Position numbers and translations under genes: made by a program
Shown: one piece after another, positions 6,450-15,470 of the stretch
Layout: each line of letters starts with the position of its first letter
How positions within the stretch are numbered: position 1 is the first letter of the stretch
Notes under the pieces: generated by a model
Seen by the model: only the letters and a program-made list of their open reading frames with translations
What the model was told of the DNA's origin: nothing
Database searches by the model: none
Assembly: GCA_022842625.1 (NCBI GenBank)
Contig: JALHPG010000022.1
Location: forward strand, 1-38,718
DNA from: Bacteroidia bacterium
GTDB lineage: Bacteria; Bacteroidota; Bacteroidia; B-17B0; Aurantibacillaceae
Direction: 5' to 3'
Length of the DNA: 38,718 bases

Positions 6450-9119
6450 CTAACGATTTCTTAATTTTTGTAAAATTTCTTCTAATTGCGCCATGTCTTT
6501 TACCAGCACATCCCTTGCCTTACTGCCTTCAAAGCCTCCTATCACTCCGGCGGCTTCCAATTGGTCAACTATCCTTCCGGCCCGATTATAGCCCAATTTT
6601 AACTTTCTTTGTAAGAATGAGGCACTTCCCTGCTGAAACTGAACCACTAATTTAGCAGCCTCGTCAAACATTTTGTCGCGCTCACTCAGATCAACCTCTC
6701 CTACTCCATCTCCGCCATCTTCGCCCACATATTCCGGCAATAAAAAGGCACTTGGATAGGCACGCTGATTACCAATAAACTCGGTTATTTTCTCCACTTC
6801 AGGTGTATCTACAAACGCACATTGAATACGAATAAGGTCATTACCGGTGCTTAATAACATATCTCCGCGGCCAATTAATTGGTCTGCTCCACCGGAATCC
6901 AAAATGGTTCTACTGTCAATTTTACTAGTTACTCTAAAGGCGATACGCGCCGGGAAATTGGCTTTAATGGTACCGGTAATAATATTTACAGACGGACGCT
7001 GGGTGGCAATAATTAAATGTATACCAATTGCTCTGGCTAACTGTGCCAAACGCGCAATAGGAGTTTCTACTTCTTTGCCGGCTGTCATGATCAGATCGGC
7101 AAACTCATCCACAACTAAAACAATGTATGGTAAATATTTATGCCCGTCGTTTGGATTTAATTTACGATTAACAAACTTGGTGTTATACTCTTTTATGTTA
7201 CGCACCTGCGCATCTTGCAACAAGGCATAACGGTTATCCATTTCAATACACATGGAGTTAAGGGTATGGATAACCTTTGTATTATCAGTAATAATAGCAT
7301 CTTCAGAATTTGGAAGCTTTGCTAAAAAGTGACGTTCAATTTTATTGAATAAGGTTAGCTCCACTTTTTTAGGATCAACCAAAACAAATTTTACTTGCGC
7401 CGGATGTTTTTTGTAAAGTAAAGAAACCAACACAGCATTTAATCCAACCGATTTACCTTGCCCTGTAGCACCCGCCATTAAAAGGTGAGGCATTTTTGCA
7501 AGATCGGCAATAAAAATTTCGTTACTAATAGTTTTACCTAAAGCAATAGGCAATTCGAATTGTGAATTATGAAATTTTTCGGATGCCAAAATGTTTTTCA
7601 TTGGCACCATCTCGGGATTTAAATTTGGCACCTCAATACCAATTGTACCTTTACCCGGAATTGGCGCGATGATACGAATACCCAAGGCAGCTAAACTTAA
7701 AGCAATATCATCTTCTAAGTTTTTTATTTTACTGATACGAACGCCCGCAGCAGGAACAATTTCGTATAAGGTAACCGTTGGCCCAACAGTTGCAGTAATA
7801 GAAGCTATTTCTATTCCGTAATTTTTTAATGTGCTTAAAATTCTATTTTTATTTGCAACTAATTCCTCTTGATTGACTTTTGTTCCGGTATTTCCGTAAT
7901 CATTTAACAAGTCGAAACTCGGGAATTGATATGAGCCCAAATCTAAGGTTGGATCATACTCACCAAATTCTTCAACCAATTTAGCGGCTCTGTTCTCCTC
8001 TTCTTTTACAATTGGCTCCTCCACAATTTCCTTGATTTCAAATTCCGGTTCACCATTTTTTACAATTACTTCTGCAGTATTTATAATTGGCTCTTCAATT
8101 TCCTCTAACACCGGCTCCGGTAATATTTCCGCTACCGCTTCTTCCTTAATTGGCTCAATAACTTCAAAAATTACTTCTTCATTTGGCTTCTCTTCTTTAC
8201 CTTTTATTTCAAAATTTAAAAGCTCTGCCTCTTCTTCAGGAGATAGTTTTGGTTCTTTTATTTCATTAAAGGCTGAATTAAAATCTTTTGTTTCAGTTTT
8301 TATTTCCGTTTCTAATTCTGCCTGAATTTGTTCATCTTCATGTATTACAGGTTTTGTTGGTAGCTTAAACGAAAGATTGATGATCAATACTAAAAAGGTT
8401 AGCATCGAAAAAGCCAGCAATGCAATTAGACCAATACTTCCAACAAAATTTGAAATTTGACTATTGATAAAATATCCAAAACCGCCTCCCATGTAAAATA
8501 AACTTTCAGAAAAAACAAACGAAAGTACAAGCGAACTCCACACTATTAAAAAAAGCCATTTAGCATTAAAGGAACCAATGTTGATCAGTTTTTTTTGTAC
8601 CACTTTTTGTAAACCATACATAAAAAAAACCGGAACCAAAACGAAGGACGCCGCTCCAAAACCTTTATACATAAACCAATGCGAAACTAATGCGCCGGCT
8701 TTACCCAACCAATTTTTTACTTTTGTTTCTGGAGAAAAAAGATCATGAGAATTACCTAACACTTTATCTTGATCAACTTGCCAGCTAAAAAAATACGATA
8801 CAAATGCAATTGCTAAATAGGCCGAAAATAAAATTAAAATTAAACCAACAATTTTTTGAGTGCGCTCGTTAAAATAAAATGTTTGAAATTGTTGAACACG
8901 CTGCATTAAAGGTACTTTATCCTTATTTGCCTTTACAGACTCCTGCTTTTCCTTTTCGGTTGTTGTTTTTGGCGTTGCCTTTGGTTTGCTTTTTACGCTC
9001 TCGGTTTTTTTCTTTTCAATAACAGGCGCATAATCTTCAATAGCGTTATTACCTACCTCCTCTACTTCATTTTCAAGATTATTTTTTGGTCGAAATTTAT
9101 TCCGTTTTTCTGCGCTCAT
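6450..9119 (-). CDS. ftsK: DNA translocase FtsK/SpoIIIE
   Basis: An 889-residue septal DNA motor. The N-terminal 85 residues are charged and probably disordered. Four membrane helices follow (about residues 88-111, 145-170, 180-205 and 222-250). A long acidic linker rich in Glu, Pro and Ile spans about 258-385. The motor domain has Walker A GATGQGKS at 550-557, Walker B with VLVVDEFADLIM and the Gln-Arg segment IATQRPSVNIITG. The C-terminal winged-helix gamma domain (FLQRKLKLGYNRAGRIVDQL) recognises polar chromosome sequences and stimulates dimer resolution. Length and order are complete. It is followed by lolA, probably in one transcript. Confidence 0.97.
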   Translation of the reverse strand: MSAEKRNKFRPKNNLENEVEEVGNNAIEDYAPVIEKKKTESVKSKPKATPKTTTEKEKQESVKANKDKVPLMQRVQQFQTFYFNERTQKIVGLILILFSAYLAIAFVSYFFSWQVDQDKVLGNSHDLFSPETKVKNWLGKAGALVSHWFMYKGFGAASFVLVPVFFMYGLQKVVQKKLINIGSFNAKWLFLIVWSSLVLSFVFSESLFYMGGGFGYFINSQISNFVGSIGLIALLAFSMLTFLVLIINLSFKLPTKPVIHEDEQIQAELETEIKTETKDFNSAFNEIKEPKLSPEEEAELLNFEIKGKEEKPNEEVIFEVIEPIKEEAVAEILPEPVLEEIEEPIINTAEVIVKNGEPEFEIKEIVEEPIVKEEENRAAKLVEEFGEYDPTLDLGSYQFPSFDLLNDYGNTGTKVNQEELVANKNRILSTLKNYGIEIASITATVGPTVTLYEIVPAAGVRISKIKNLEDDIALSLAALGIRIIAPIPGKGTIGIEVPNLNPEMVPMKNILASEKFHNSQFELPIALGKTISNEIFIADLAKMPHLLMAGATGQGKSVGLNAVLVSLLYKKHPAQVKFVLVDPKKVELTLFNKIERHFLAKLPNSEDAIITDNTKVIHTLNSMCIEMDNRYALLQDAQVRNIKEYNTKFVNRKLNPNDGHKYLPYIVLVVDEFADLIMTAGKEVETPIARLAQLARAIGIHLIIATQRPSVNIITGTIKANFPARIAFRVTSKIDSRTILDSGGADQLIGRGDMLLSTGNDLIRIQCAFVDTPEVEKITEFIGNQRAYPSAFLLPEYVGEDGGDGVGEVDLSERDKMFDEAAKLVVQFQQGSASFLQRKLKLGYNRAGRIVDQLEAAGVIGGFEGSKARDVLVKDMAQLEEILQKLRNR

Positions 9120-9241
9120 TATCCTTTAAAAGTAAGTGAAAGCCTTATGACTTAAAGGGTTATATGGCCAATGTTTTTAACTATAAATTGTTAATCAAAT
9201 ATTAGACATTTTAGTGTTATTTATTTGTATAATTGATGTAA

Positions 9242-11125
9242 ATGAAGAAACTATTTACACTATTTTTTTTAGTCACTATTGGCCAAATATATTGCCAAAC
9301 GATAGACAGTGCTTGGGTAACAAAGAATTATACCAAGCTTGAAACTTTAATACCCATGCGTGATGGCACAAAACTATTTACTTGCATTTATGCCCCAAAA
9401 AATACAGGAACCGAAACTCATCCCATTTTAATGATGCGCACACCCTACTCTTGCTCACCATATGGTAAAGACCAGTTTTCTTCTAGGCTCTATGCTACAA
9501 ACTGGTCAAATTACATTAAAGAAAACTACATTATTGTAATGCAGGATGTACGCGGAAAATACATGAGCGAGGGTGAATTTATGGATGTTAGACCTTTTAT
9601 TGAGAACAAAAAAGGCAAACAATTTGATGAAGCAAGCGATTCATATGATGCAATTGACTGGTTGGTAAAGAATGTTCCAAAAAATAATGGCAATGTGGGC
9701 GTTTTTGGAATTTCATACCCCGGATTTTACAGTACCATGGCGGCATTAAGTAATCACCCGGCTTTAAAAGCGGTTAGTCCGCAGGCGCCGGTTACCGATT
9801 GGTTTATAGGCGATGATTTTCATCACAATGGTGCGTTTGCTTTAATGGATGGATTTAGTTTTTACTCTTCCTTTGGTAAACCTCGACCAAAACCTACAAC
9901 AAGAGGCGCAAAGGGATTTTCATTTCCCGAAAAAGATAATTACAGTTTTTATTTAAAACAAGGCGCATTAAAAAACTACAAAAAATTAATGGGTGACAGT
10001 ATTGCTTTTTGGAACGAAATGATGGATCACCCTAACTTGGATGATTGGTGGAAGGCAAGAAATGCAAGGGTTGGCTGTAAAGAGGTAAAACCTGCTATGC
10101 TAACAGTTGGAGGAACATTTGACGCTGAAGATTGTTACGGAGCTTGGAATTTATACAAAGCTATTGAAAAACAATCACCTAAAACAAACAACAAATTGGT
10201 GATGGGTCCTTGGGTGCATGGTGGCTGGCATCGCGGGGAAGGCACTCATTTAGGAAATGTTAGATTTGGAAGTAAAACAGCCGAGTATTATCAAAAAAAT
10301 ATTGAGCTGCCTTTTTTTGAATCACATTTAAGAAATAAAGGGTCTGATAAACAAATTGCAGAGGCAACCATCTTTTTTAGCGGCGAAAATAATTGGAAAA
10401 ATTTAGAAAGCTGGCCGCCCTCAAACACCGAGAACAAAACCGTTTATTTAGATCAAAATCAAAAATTATCTTTTGATAAACCAAATGCAAACAATTCTTT
10501 TTCAAAATACACAAGCGATCCAAACAAACCTGTGCCTTATACCGAAGATGTGCATTCGCATAGAACGCGAGAATACATGGATGACGACCAGCGTTTTGCA
10601 GCAAGAAGAACAGACGTTTTAGTTTTTGAAACAGGCAACTTAACAGAAGATATAACATTAGCAGGAACTGTAATCGCAGATCTTAAAGTAAGCCTTTCTA
10701 CAAGTGATGCTGACTTTGTAGTTAAGATCATTGATGTTTTTCCGGATAATTTCATTTACGATACAAACTACTGTTGCCAAGATAAAAATTGGAAGCAGGT
10801 GGAAATGGCCGGTTACCAGATGTTAGTGCGTGGCGAAATAATGAGAGCAAGATTTAGGAACAGTTTTGAAAAACCGGAAGCTTTTACACCAAATAAAATT
10901 GAAACTGTAAAACTTGAACTACCGGATGTTGCACATACTTTTAAAAAAGGGCATAAATTAATGATACAAATACAAAGCTCTTGGTTTCCGTTATTTGACA
11001 GAAACCCACAACAATTTGTGGACATTTATAAATGTGACGATAAAGATTTTATTTCGAGTGACATTAAGGTGTTTCATCAAGCTGATGCGGCCTCGGGTAT
11101 TGTTTTACCAATTCTAAAAAAATAG
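9242..11125 (+). CDS. Secreted CocE/NonD (peptidase S15) family hydrolase
   Basis: A 627-residue alpha/beta hydrolase with an N-terminal signal peptide ending near IYCQ. The S15 nucleophile motif GISYPG puts the catalytic serine at S158, the acid is D294 in GGTFDAED and the histidine is H326 in GPWVHGGWH. The C-terminal jelly-roll domain begins around residue 440 (VLVFETGNL) and ends with QIQSSWFPLFDRNP, typical of the X-Pro dipeptidyl-peptidase C-terminal domain. Relatives include cocaine esterase, alpha-amino acid ester hydrolase and glutaryl-7-ACA acylase, so the substrate is probably an ester or amide of a small acid or peptide. Export suggests a nutritional role. It is first in a plus-strand run with a small peptide gene and nnr. 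Confidence 0.92.
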   Translation: MKKLFTLFFLVTIGQIYCQTIDSAWVTKNYTKLETLIPMRDGTKLFTCIYAPKNTGTETHPILMMRTPYSCSPYGKDQFSSRLYATNWSNYIKENYIIVMQDVRGKYMSEGEFMDVRPFIENKKGKQFDEASDSYDAIDWLVKNVPKNNGNVGVFGISYPGFYSTMAALSNHPALKAVSPQAPVTDWFIGDDFHHNGAFALMDGFSFYSSFGKPRPKPTTRGAKGFSFPEKDNYSFYLKQGALKNYKKLMGDSIAFWNEMMDHPNLDDWWKARNARVGCKEVKPAMLTVGGTFDAEDCYGAWNLYKAIEKQSPKTNNKLVMGPWVHGGWHRGEGTHLGNVRFGSKTAEYYQKNIELPFFESHLRNKGSDKQIAEATIFFSGENNWKNLESWPPSNTENKTVYLDQNQKLSFDKPNANNSFSKYTSDPNKPVPYTEDVHSHRTREYMDDDQRFAARRTDVLVFETGNLTEDITLAGTVIADLKVSLSTSDADFVVKIIDVFPDNFIYDTNYCCQDKNWKQVEMAGYQMLVRGEIMRARFRNSFEKPEAFTPNKIETVKLELPDVAHTFKKGHKLMIQIQSSWFPLFDRNPQQFVDIYKCDDKDFISSDIKVFHQADAASGIVLPILKK

Positions 11126-11140
11126 CCGTAACTTTATTGT

Positions 11141-11254
11141 ATGGCTCAACAAATTGGTGTTTACGCTTTACTTGCAGTAGCAATTATTTTTTTAGGCTTT
11201 AAATTATTTAAGCCAAAAAAAGAGAATTGTGATAAAGATTGTAATTGTAAGTAA
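11141..11254 (+). CDS. 37-residue membrane peptide with Cys-rich tail
   Basis: A short gene of 38 codons including stop, easily missed by gene callers. It encodes an N-terminal membrane helix (about residues 5-23, IGVYALLAVAIIFLGFKLF), a basic patch KPKK and the tail ENCDKDCNCK with three cysteines. This architecture, one helix followed by a Cys-rich cytoplasmic tail, resembles the small FeoB-associated Cys-rich membrane proteins, but no feoB is present here. The start is 15 bases after the hydrolase stop and 36 bases separate it from nnr, which fits an operon. Metal or redox binding by the cysteines is a guess. Confidence 0.65.
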   Translation: MAQQIGVYALLAVAIIFLGFKLFKPKKENCDKDCNCK

Positions 11255-11290
11255 TTATAATTCTTAAAAATTTAAATTGATATTTAAATT

Positions 11291-12805
11291 ATGAAAATAT
11301 TTTCGGCAGAACAGCTCAAGCAAATAGATGAAGAAACAATTGCAACTGAACCTATAAGTTCAATAGACCTAATGGAACGCGCCGCAATGGCATGCACCAA
11401 ACGTATCATGAAACTGATACATATGGAAGATGAGCTGATCATTTTTTGCGGTAAAGGAAATAATGGTGGCGACGGTTTAGCGATCACACGTTTATTATTA
11501 GAGAGAGGGTTTATTTGCCACGCATACATCGTTAATTACACAGATAAATTTAGTGCGGATGCAGAAACTAATTACAATAAATTAAAAGCAGTTTATACAA
11601 CAAGTTATTCTGAAATAAATTCTTTAGCCGACCTAAAGGAAAAAATAACAAGTAAAAAATACATTGTAATAGATGCATTACTTGGAACCGGGTTAAACAA
11701 GCCTATTGACGGCCTTTTAAAGGAGGTTGTTACATTTATTAACGCCAACTTTATTAGAACAATTAGTATTGATGTACCAAGCGGATTATTTATAGATAAA
11801 TCGTGTAATGGAAATGAAAATATTGTTTGTTCAACATTAACCTTAACCTTTCAATTTCCTAAACTGGCATTTTTATTTCCGGAAAATAAAAAATACGTTC
11901 CTGAATTTGAGGTGTTAGATATTGGAATAAGTTTTGAAACCATAAGTAAACATTCTACCAATTATTATTATACCACTAAACAAGATGTTTCATCTTTTTT
12001 AAAACCACGCAATAAATTCTCGCATAAGGGAGATTACGGACACGCTTTGTTATTAGCCGGAAGCAAAGGAAAAAGTGGTGCAGCAATAATTAGCTCCAAA
12101 GCATGTTTACGAAGTGGCGCAGGATTATTAACACTGCATTCGAATAAAAGTACGGTTGATGCTTTACTGAATCACTTACCGGAAGCTATGTCGATAGAAG
12201 ATAGTAACAGTGATTATATTACAGAAATAGACAAGCCTGAAAAATATGATGCTATTGGTTTTGGCCCCGGAATTGGAACAGAAGAAGAGACGCAAACTGT
12301 ATTAAAAAAAATATGTCAGTACTATACCGGTAAATTAATTATTGATGCCGATGGTTTAAATATACTTTCTGAAAACAAAACTTGGTTAGATTTTTTACCG
12401 CCTGAAACAATACTGACGCCACACCCAAAAGAATTTGAAAGACTGGTTGGCAAACAGGATAATGATTTTGAAAAAATAAAAGCGCTAAAACAGTTTTGCT
12501 TAAAATATTTTTGCATTGTTGTTTTAAAAGGAGCTCACTCTGCAATTGCTTTCCCTGACGGCACTGTATTTTTTAATTCGAGCGGCAACCCCGGACTAGC
12601 AAAGGGTGGCAGTGGCGATGGTTTAACCGGTATTATTTTAGGATTGTTGGCTAGAGGCTATAGTGCTCCAAAAGCTGCTTTAATTGGCACATTTGTTCAT
12701 GGCTATGCCGCCGATCTTTGTTTAAAGAAAAAAAGCATGGAGAGTCTTTTAATTAGCGACGTGATAGAAGAATTACCAGAAGCCTTTAAAAAATTAGAGG
12801 AGTAA
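11291..12805 (+). CDS. nnr: Bifunctional NAD(P)HX epimerase / ADP-dependent dehydratase
   Basis: This 504-residue enzyme repairs hydrated NADH and NADPH. The N-terminal YjeF domain (about 1-215) epimerises the R and S hydrates and shows GKGNNGGDGL and a DALLGTGLNKPI segment. The C-terminal ribokinase-like domain (about 225-500) is the ADP- or ATP-dependent dehydratase, with GSKGKSGAAIIS, GFGPGIG, DADGLNIL, LTPHPKEFERL and the anion-hole and catalytic segment GNPGLAKGGSGDGLTGII. Both domains look intact and the length is as expected for the fused form. The protein is cytoplasmic. The preceding small membrane peptide and hydrolase are on the same strand, but no pathway link is evident. Confidence 0.96.
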   Translation: MKIFSAEQLKQIDEETIATEPISSIDLMERAAMACTKRIMKLIHMEDELIIFCGKGNNGGDGLAITRLLLERGFICHAYIVNYTDKFSADAETNYNKLKAVYTTSYSEINSLADLKEKITSKKYIVIDALLGTGLNKPIDGLLKEVVTFINANFIRTISIDVPSGLFIDKSCNGNENIVCSTLTLTFQFPKLAFLFPENKKYVPEFEVLDIGISFETISKHSTNYYYTTKQDVSSFLKPRNKFSHKGDYGHALLLAGSKGKSGAAIISSKACLRSGAGLLTLHSNKSTVDALLNHLPEAMSIEDSNSDYITEIDKPEKYDAIGFGPGIGTEEETQTVLKKICQYYTGKLIIDADGLNILSENKTWLDFLPPETILTPHPKEFERLVGKQDNDFEKIKALKQFCLKYFCIVVLKGAHSAIAFPDGTVFFNSSGNPGLAKGGSGDGLTGIILGLLARGYSAPKAALIGTFVHGYAADLCLKKKSMESLLISDVIEELPEAFKKLEE

Positions 12806-12902
12806 AGTATTTCAAATCTTTATGCATTGATTAACCAAACCAAATAGTGCTATCAAATCAAGTTTCAAGCAACCCAAAATTGTAAGATAATTCGAAGAAA
12901 AT

Positions 12903-13904
12903 TTATTTTAGAATGTAATAAATGTTAGTTAACCATTTTGCTGTGTCTTTTTGCAGCGTTGGATCTGTAACATATTCTTCTATAACGAATGAATAGGATA
13001 GATTATTCGCTTTCAAATATTCATCCATCGCATAGTGAGCATCAATACTTTTTTCAGGGGCTCCATAATACGGCACACTTAACACTTTTGTTGCCGGGAT
13101 AGAATATTTTTCCCAACCTTTTAACTCAAAACCTTTTGGAACACACATTGCAGCCACACATTCGGTTGCCATTGTTTTTTCATCCCACGAATATAAAATT
13201 CCACAGGGCGACATTGGTGATTTCACTTTCTCGTTCTCTAATTGAAGCCACATCTTAGGCCAGTTCTCTCCAAAAAAAGCGCCCAATTTAGAACCATCTA
13301 ATTTTGTGCGTTTGGTTCCATAAAACGTTTTTTCTTCCCAGGCAACTTCTTTAATTTCATAATTGGCACTAGCAACATCTTCTTTCATACTCTCTAACTT
13401 CACTTTCAACTTCGATAAACCTTTTTCATAATCAGCACCAAGCATTTTATCCATATTCATAAATAACATCATTGGTCGGCCAAAAAAACCAACTTCAAAT
13501 ATCATTCCCCAAGTTACATCTGTTGCAGTTGGTTGCTCTTTAATAATAAAATATGCTCTAGAATCACCCATTCCTTCAAAAGTTAAACGTTGCACCAAAC
13601 TATCTTCAGTTTTTGAAACAATTTCCATTTCACCACTTCCAACTTCTTTGTTTCCTTGCCAAGAATAGAAATGACCAATCTCTCCGGGATTACCTTTGTA
13701 TGTAGTTTTCATAGCAGAATCTTTTTCAGTCCAAGGACTCCACTCATCATGAAAATATTTAAAATCGCCTAAAATTGATTTAACTAAAATCGTTGGCTTT
13801 TTAATAGAAACGCTGCGTTCTACTTTTATCTCTTTAGGTCCAAACATTGCCAAAACAAGATAAACTAATAATAATGCGATAATAACGTATAAAATTTTTT
13901 TCAT
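12903..13904 (-). CDS. Membrane-anchored SRPBCC domain fused to a GyrI-like effector-binding domain
   Basis: A 333-residue two-domain protein. Residues 4-20 form a hydrophobic anchor. Residues about 25-170 resemble a START/SRPBCC ligand-binding fold (VERSVSIKKPTILVKSILGDF, then FHDEWSPWTEKDSAMK). Residues about 185-333 match the GyrI-like or AraC effector-binding domain (YEIKEVAWEEKTFYGTKR, then YSIPATKVLSVPYYGAPEK). Both folds bind small hydrophobic molecules and neither is enzymatic in most members, so a sensor or carrier role at the envelope is possible but unproven. A second GyrI-like protein, a lipoprotein, is encoded two genes away at 14834-15463, with the rhomboid gene between them. 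Confidence 0.8.
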   Translation of the reverse strand: MKKILYVIIALLLVYLVLAMFGPKEIKVERSVSIKKPTILVKSILGDFKYFHDEWSPWTEKDSAMKTTYKGNPGEIGHFYSWQGNKEVGSGEMEIVSKTEDSLVQRLTFEGMGDSRAYFIIKEQPTATDVTWGMIFEVGFFGRPMMLFMNMDKMLGADYEKGLSKLKVKLESMKEDVASANYEIKEVAWEEKTFYGTKRTKLDGSKLGAFFGENWPKMWLQLENEKVKSPMSPCGILYSWDEKTMATECVAAMCVPKGFELKGWEKYSIPATKVLSVPYYGAPEKSIDAHYAMDEYLKANNLSYSFVIEEYVTDPTLQKDTAKWLTNIYYILK

Positions 13905-13922
13905 GTTTTATTTTTTTCAGTA

Positions 13923-13952
13923 TAAAAATAAGACTTTTTAGATTACAACAAA
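13923..13952 (-). promoter_or_regulatory. Candidate promoter for the SRPBCC-GyrI gene
   Basis: On the minus strand, TTTG (13952-13949), 18 nt and TATTTTTA (13930-13923) fit the Bacteroidota -33 TTTG / -7 TAnnTTTG consensus with one mismatch. The ATG follows about 18 bases later, after an A-rich leader. Confidence 0.4.
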
Positions 13953-13971
13953 AACATTTGTTCGAATGAGA

Positions 13972-14703
13972 TTAATTCTCGTCTTTATTTTTTTCCTTAT
14001 AAATAAAATTGATCTTAATCTCGTTTGGAGGAGATATCAATCCTGCTTCATCATTTTCAACAAAGGTCTCAGGAAAAATTGTCTCCTCTTCGTCATCTTC
14101 ATCATCCCAATGGTAAACACGGCGTTGAGGCCCTTCTTTGCGATAATTAAATGCTACTAAAATACCGGCTAATGCACCAAATAAATGTCCTTCCCAACTT
14201 ATCTCTGTTTTTAAAGGAAAAATACCCCACATAATACTGCCATATAAAAAAACAACCAGTGCAGAAACCACCATTAAACGCAAATGTTTTCTAAAAACAC
14301 CACTAAAAAATAAAAAAGTTGCCAAGCCGTATATTAATGTGCTTGCACCAATGTGATAAACTGGATGCTGGTCTCCATTTCTCCCGCCTAACCAAAGCCA
14401 AATTCCACTAATAAGCCAGATCCAAATAAAAGTTGCTTTGGCAATTTTTTTATAAAAATAAAAAAGCATCATTCCCAAGATTAAAATAGGAAAAGAATTG
14501 GAGGTAATATGATCAAGATCGCTATGGATAAATACTGAAGTAACAACGCCAATCAAACCTTTAAAAGTGCGAGGAAGAATTCCGAATTGAACAAAATTTA
14601 GATCATAAACGCGTTCAATAATAAAAACGATCCAGATACCTATTAAAAAAAGTAATGGATAGAAGATGGAATTTATAATTTGTTTTGCTAAATAATTTTT
14701 CAT
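13972..14703 (-). CDS. Rhomboid family intramembrane serine protease
   Basis: A 243-residue membrane protein with about six helices. The catalytic serine is in HIGASTLIYG (S121) and the histidine in WEGHLFGALAG (H173). The upstream H-S-D-L-D-H-I-T-S-N motif is the conserved HxxxxHxxxN element of rhomboid helix 2. Rhomboids cut transmembrane segments of other proteins; the substrate here is unknown. The C-terminal 45 residues are acidic and cytoplasmic. The frame extends to a TTG seven codons upstream, but I prefer the ATG at 14703. It sits between two GyrI-like genes on the same strand, which hints at a joint role but proves none. Confidence 0.9.
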   Translation of the reverse strand: MKNYLAKQIINSIFYPLLFLIGIWIVFIIERVYDLNFVQFGILPRTFKGLIGVVTSVFIHSDLDHITSNSFPILILGMMLFYFYKKIAKATFIWIWLISGIWLWLGGRNGDQHPVYHIGASTLIYGLATFLFFSGVFRKHLRLMVVSALVVFLYGSIMWGIFPLKTEISWEGHLFGALAGILVAFNYRKEGPQRRVYHWDDEDDEEETIFPETFVENDEAGLISPPNEIKINFIYKEKNKDEN

Positions 14704-14833
14704 CCTTTTTTTACTAGTGTGCAAAGGGCACCTAGCTTATATATAAATAATTTATACAATTATATTACATATTAAAATTGCGAAAAATAAAACTAGAATA
14801 AGGTTAAAAAAAATTAAGAAGCAGAAATTAATA

Positions 14834-15463
14834 CTAAAATTTAACCACAGGTACTAAAATACGAGTTTGCCATTCTGCAGGATCTGCTTCAACTGTAGGG
14901 TCGGTAAGGTAAAATTCACGCATTGGTCCAATTTGCTTAAGACGATTTGCCGTACTATATTCTCTTATTTTAGTGTATGCCGAAAACAAGTTTTGATAGG
15001 GTCCGAAATAATTAAAGATCAACATTTCTGAAGTTTCTAATACAACTATTTTACAAACTTTAGGTTGCTTATTTGGTAGTTCTTTAATTGGTAAAACGCA
15101 TTCAAAAACAAAATTACTGGTATCGTTGGTGTAAGTGATCATTCCCGGAGAACCATTAAGCGTGGCACCAATTGCATTCATCTCTTCTTCAAGAACAGAA
15201 AAAGCTTTAGCAACCTTAAAAGAAACATCTTTCATGGGAGCTGAATCCATTTTGCAGATAGTTAGCATTTCGCCAATATTCACAACACCAACAAAACCGG
15301 GTTCATTGCTTACTTTACTAAGATCTATTGGGTTATTTTTAGTGTTTGGGATCGAATCGTTTTTCGGTTTATCAGACAATTGCGATTCATCGGAGTTACC
15401 GCAAGAAAAAAACACTGCAGTAACACTTACAAATAAAATAAATCTAAAAAAAGACGACTTCAT
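14834..15463 (-). CDS. Lipoprotein with GyrI-like effector-binding domain
   Basis: A 209-residue lipoprotein. The signal peptide ends in a Bacteroidota-type lipobox FFSC with lipidated C21, followed by about 35 Ser/Asn/Asp-rich linker residues. The domain from about 55 to 205 has the GyrI/AraC effector-binding pattern: KAFSVLEEEMNAIG, a central strand FVFECVLPI, FNYFGPYQNLFSAYTKIREY and the terminal REFYLTDPTVEADPAEWQTR. This last segment is close to the P-x-x-x-D-P-x-x-W-x-T pattern of bacterial GyrI-like proteins. It probably binds a small ligand at the outer membrane or in the periplasm. It ends 130 bases before the rhomboid start and lies eight bases downstream of the aminotransferase stop. 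Confidence 0.82.
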   Translation of the reverse strand: MKSSFFRFILFVSVTAVFFSCGNSDESQLSDKPKNDSIPNTKNNPIDLSKVSNEPGFVGVVNIGEMLTICKMDSAPMKDVSFKVAKAFSVLEEEMNAIGATLNGSPGMITYTNDTSNFVFECVLPIKELPNKQPKVCKIVVLETSEMLIFNYFGPYQNLFSAYTKIREYSTANRLKQIGPMREFYLTDPTVEADPAEWQTRILVPVVKF

Positions 15464-15470
15464 TTTAAAA

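Noticed and set aside
13972-14724. Rhomboid start at the TTG at 14724
   Set aside because: An ATG seven codons later (14703) begins right before the first hydrophobic helix and is the more usual choice.
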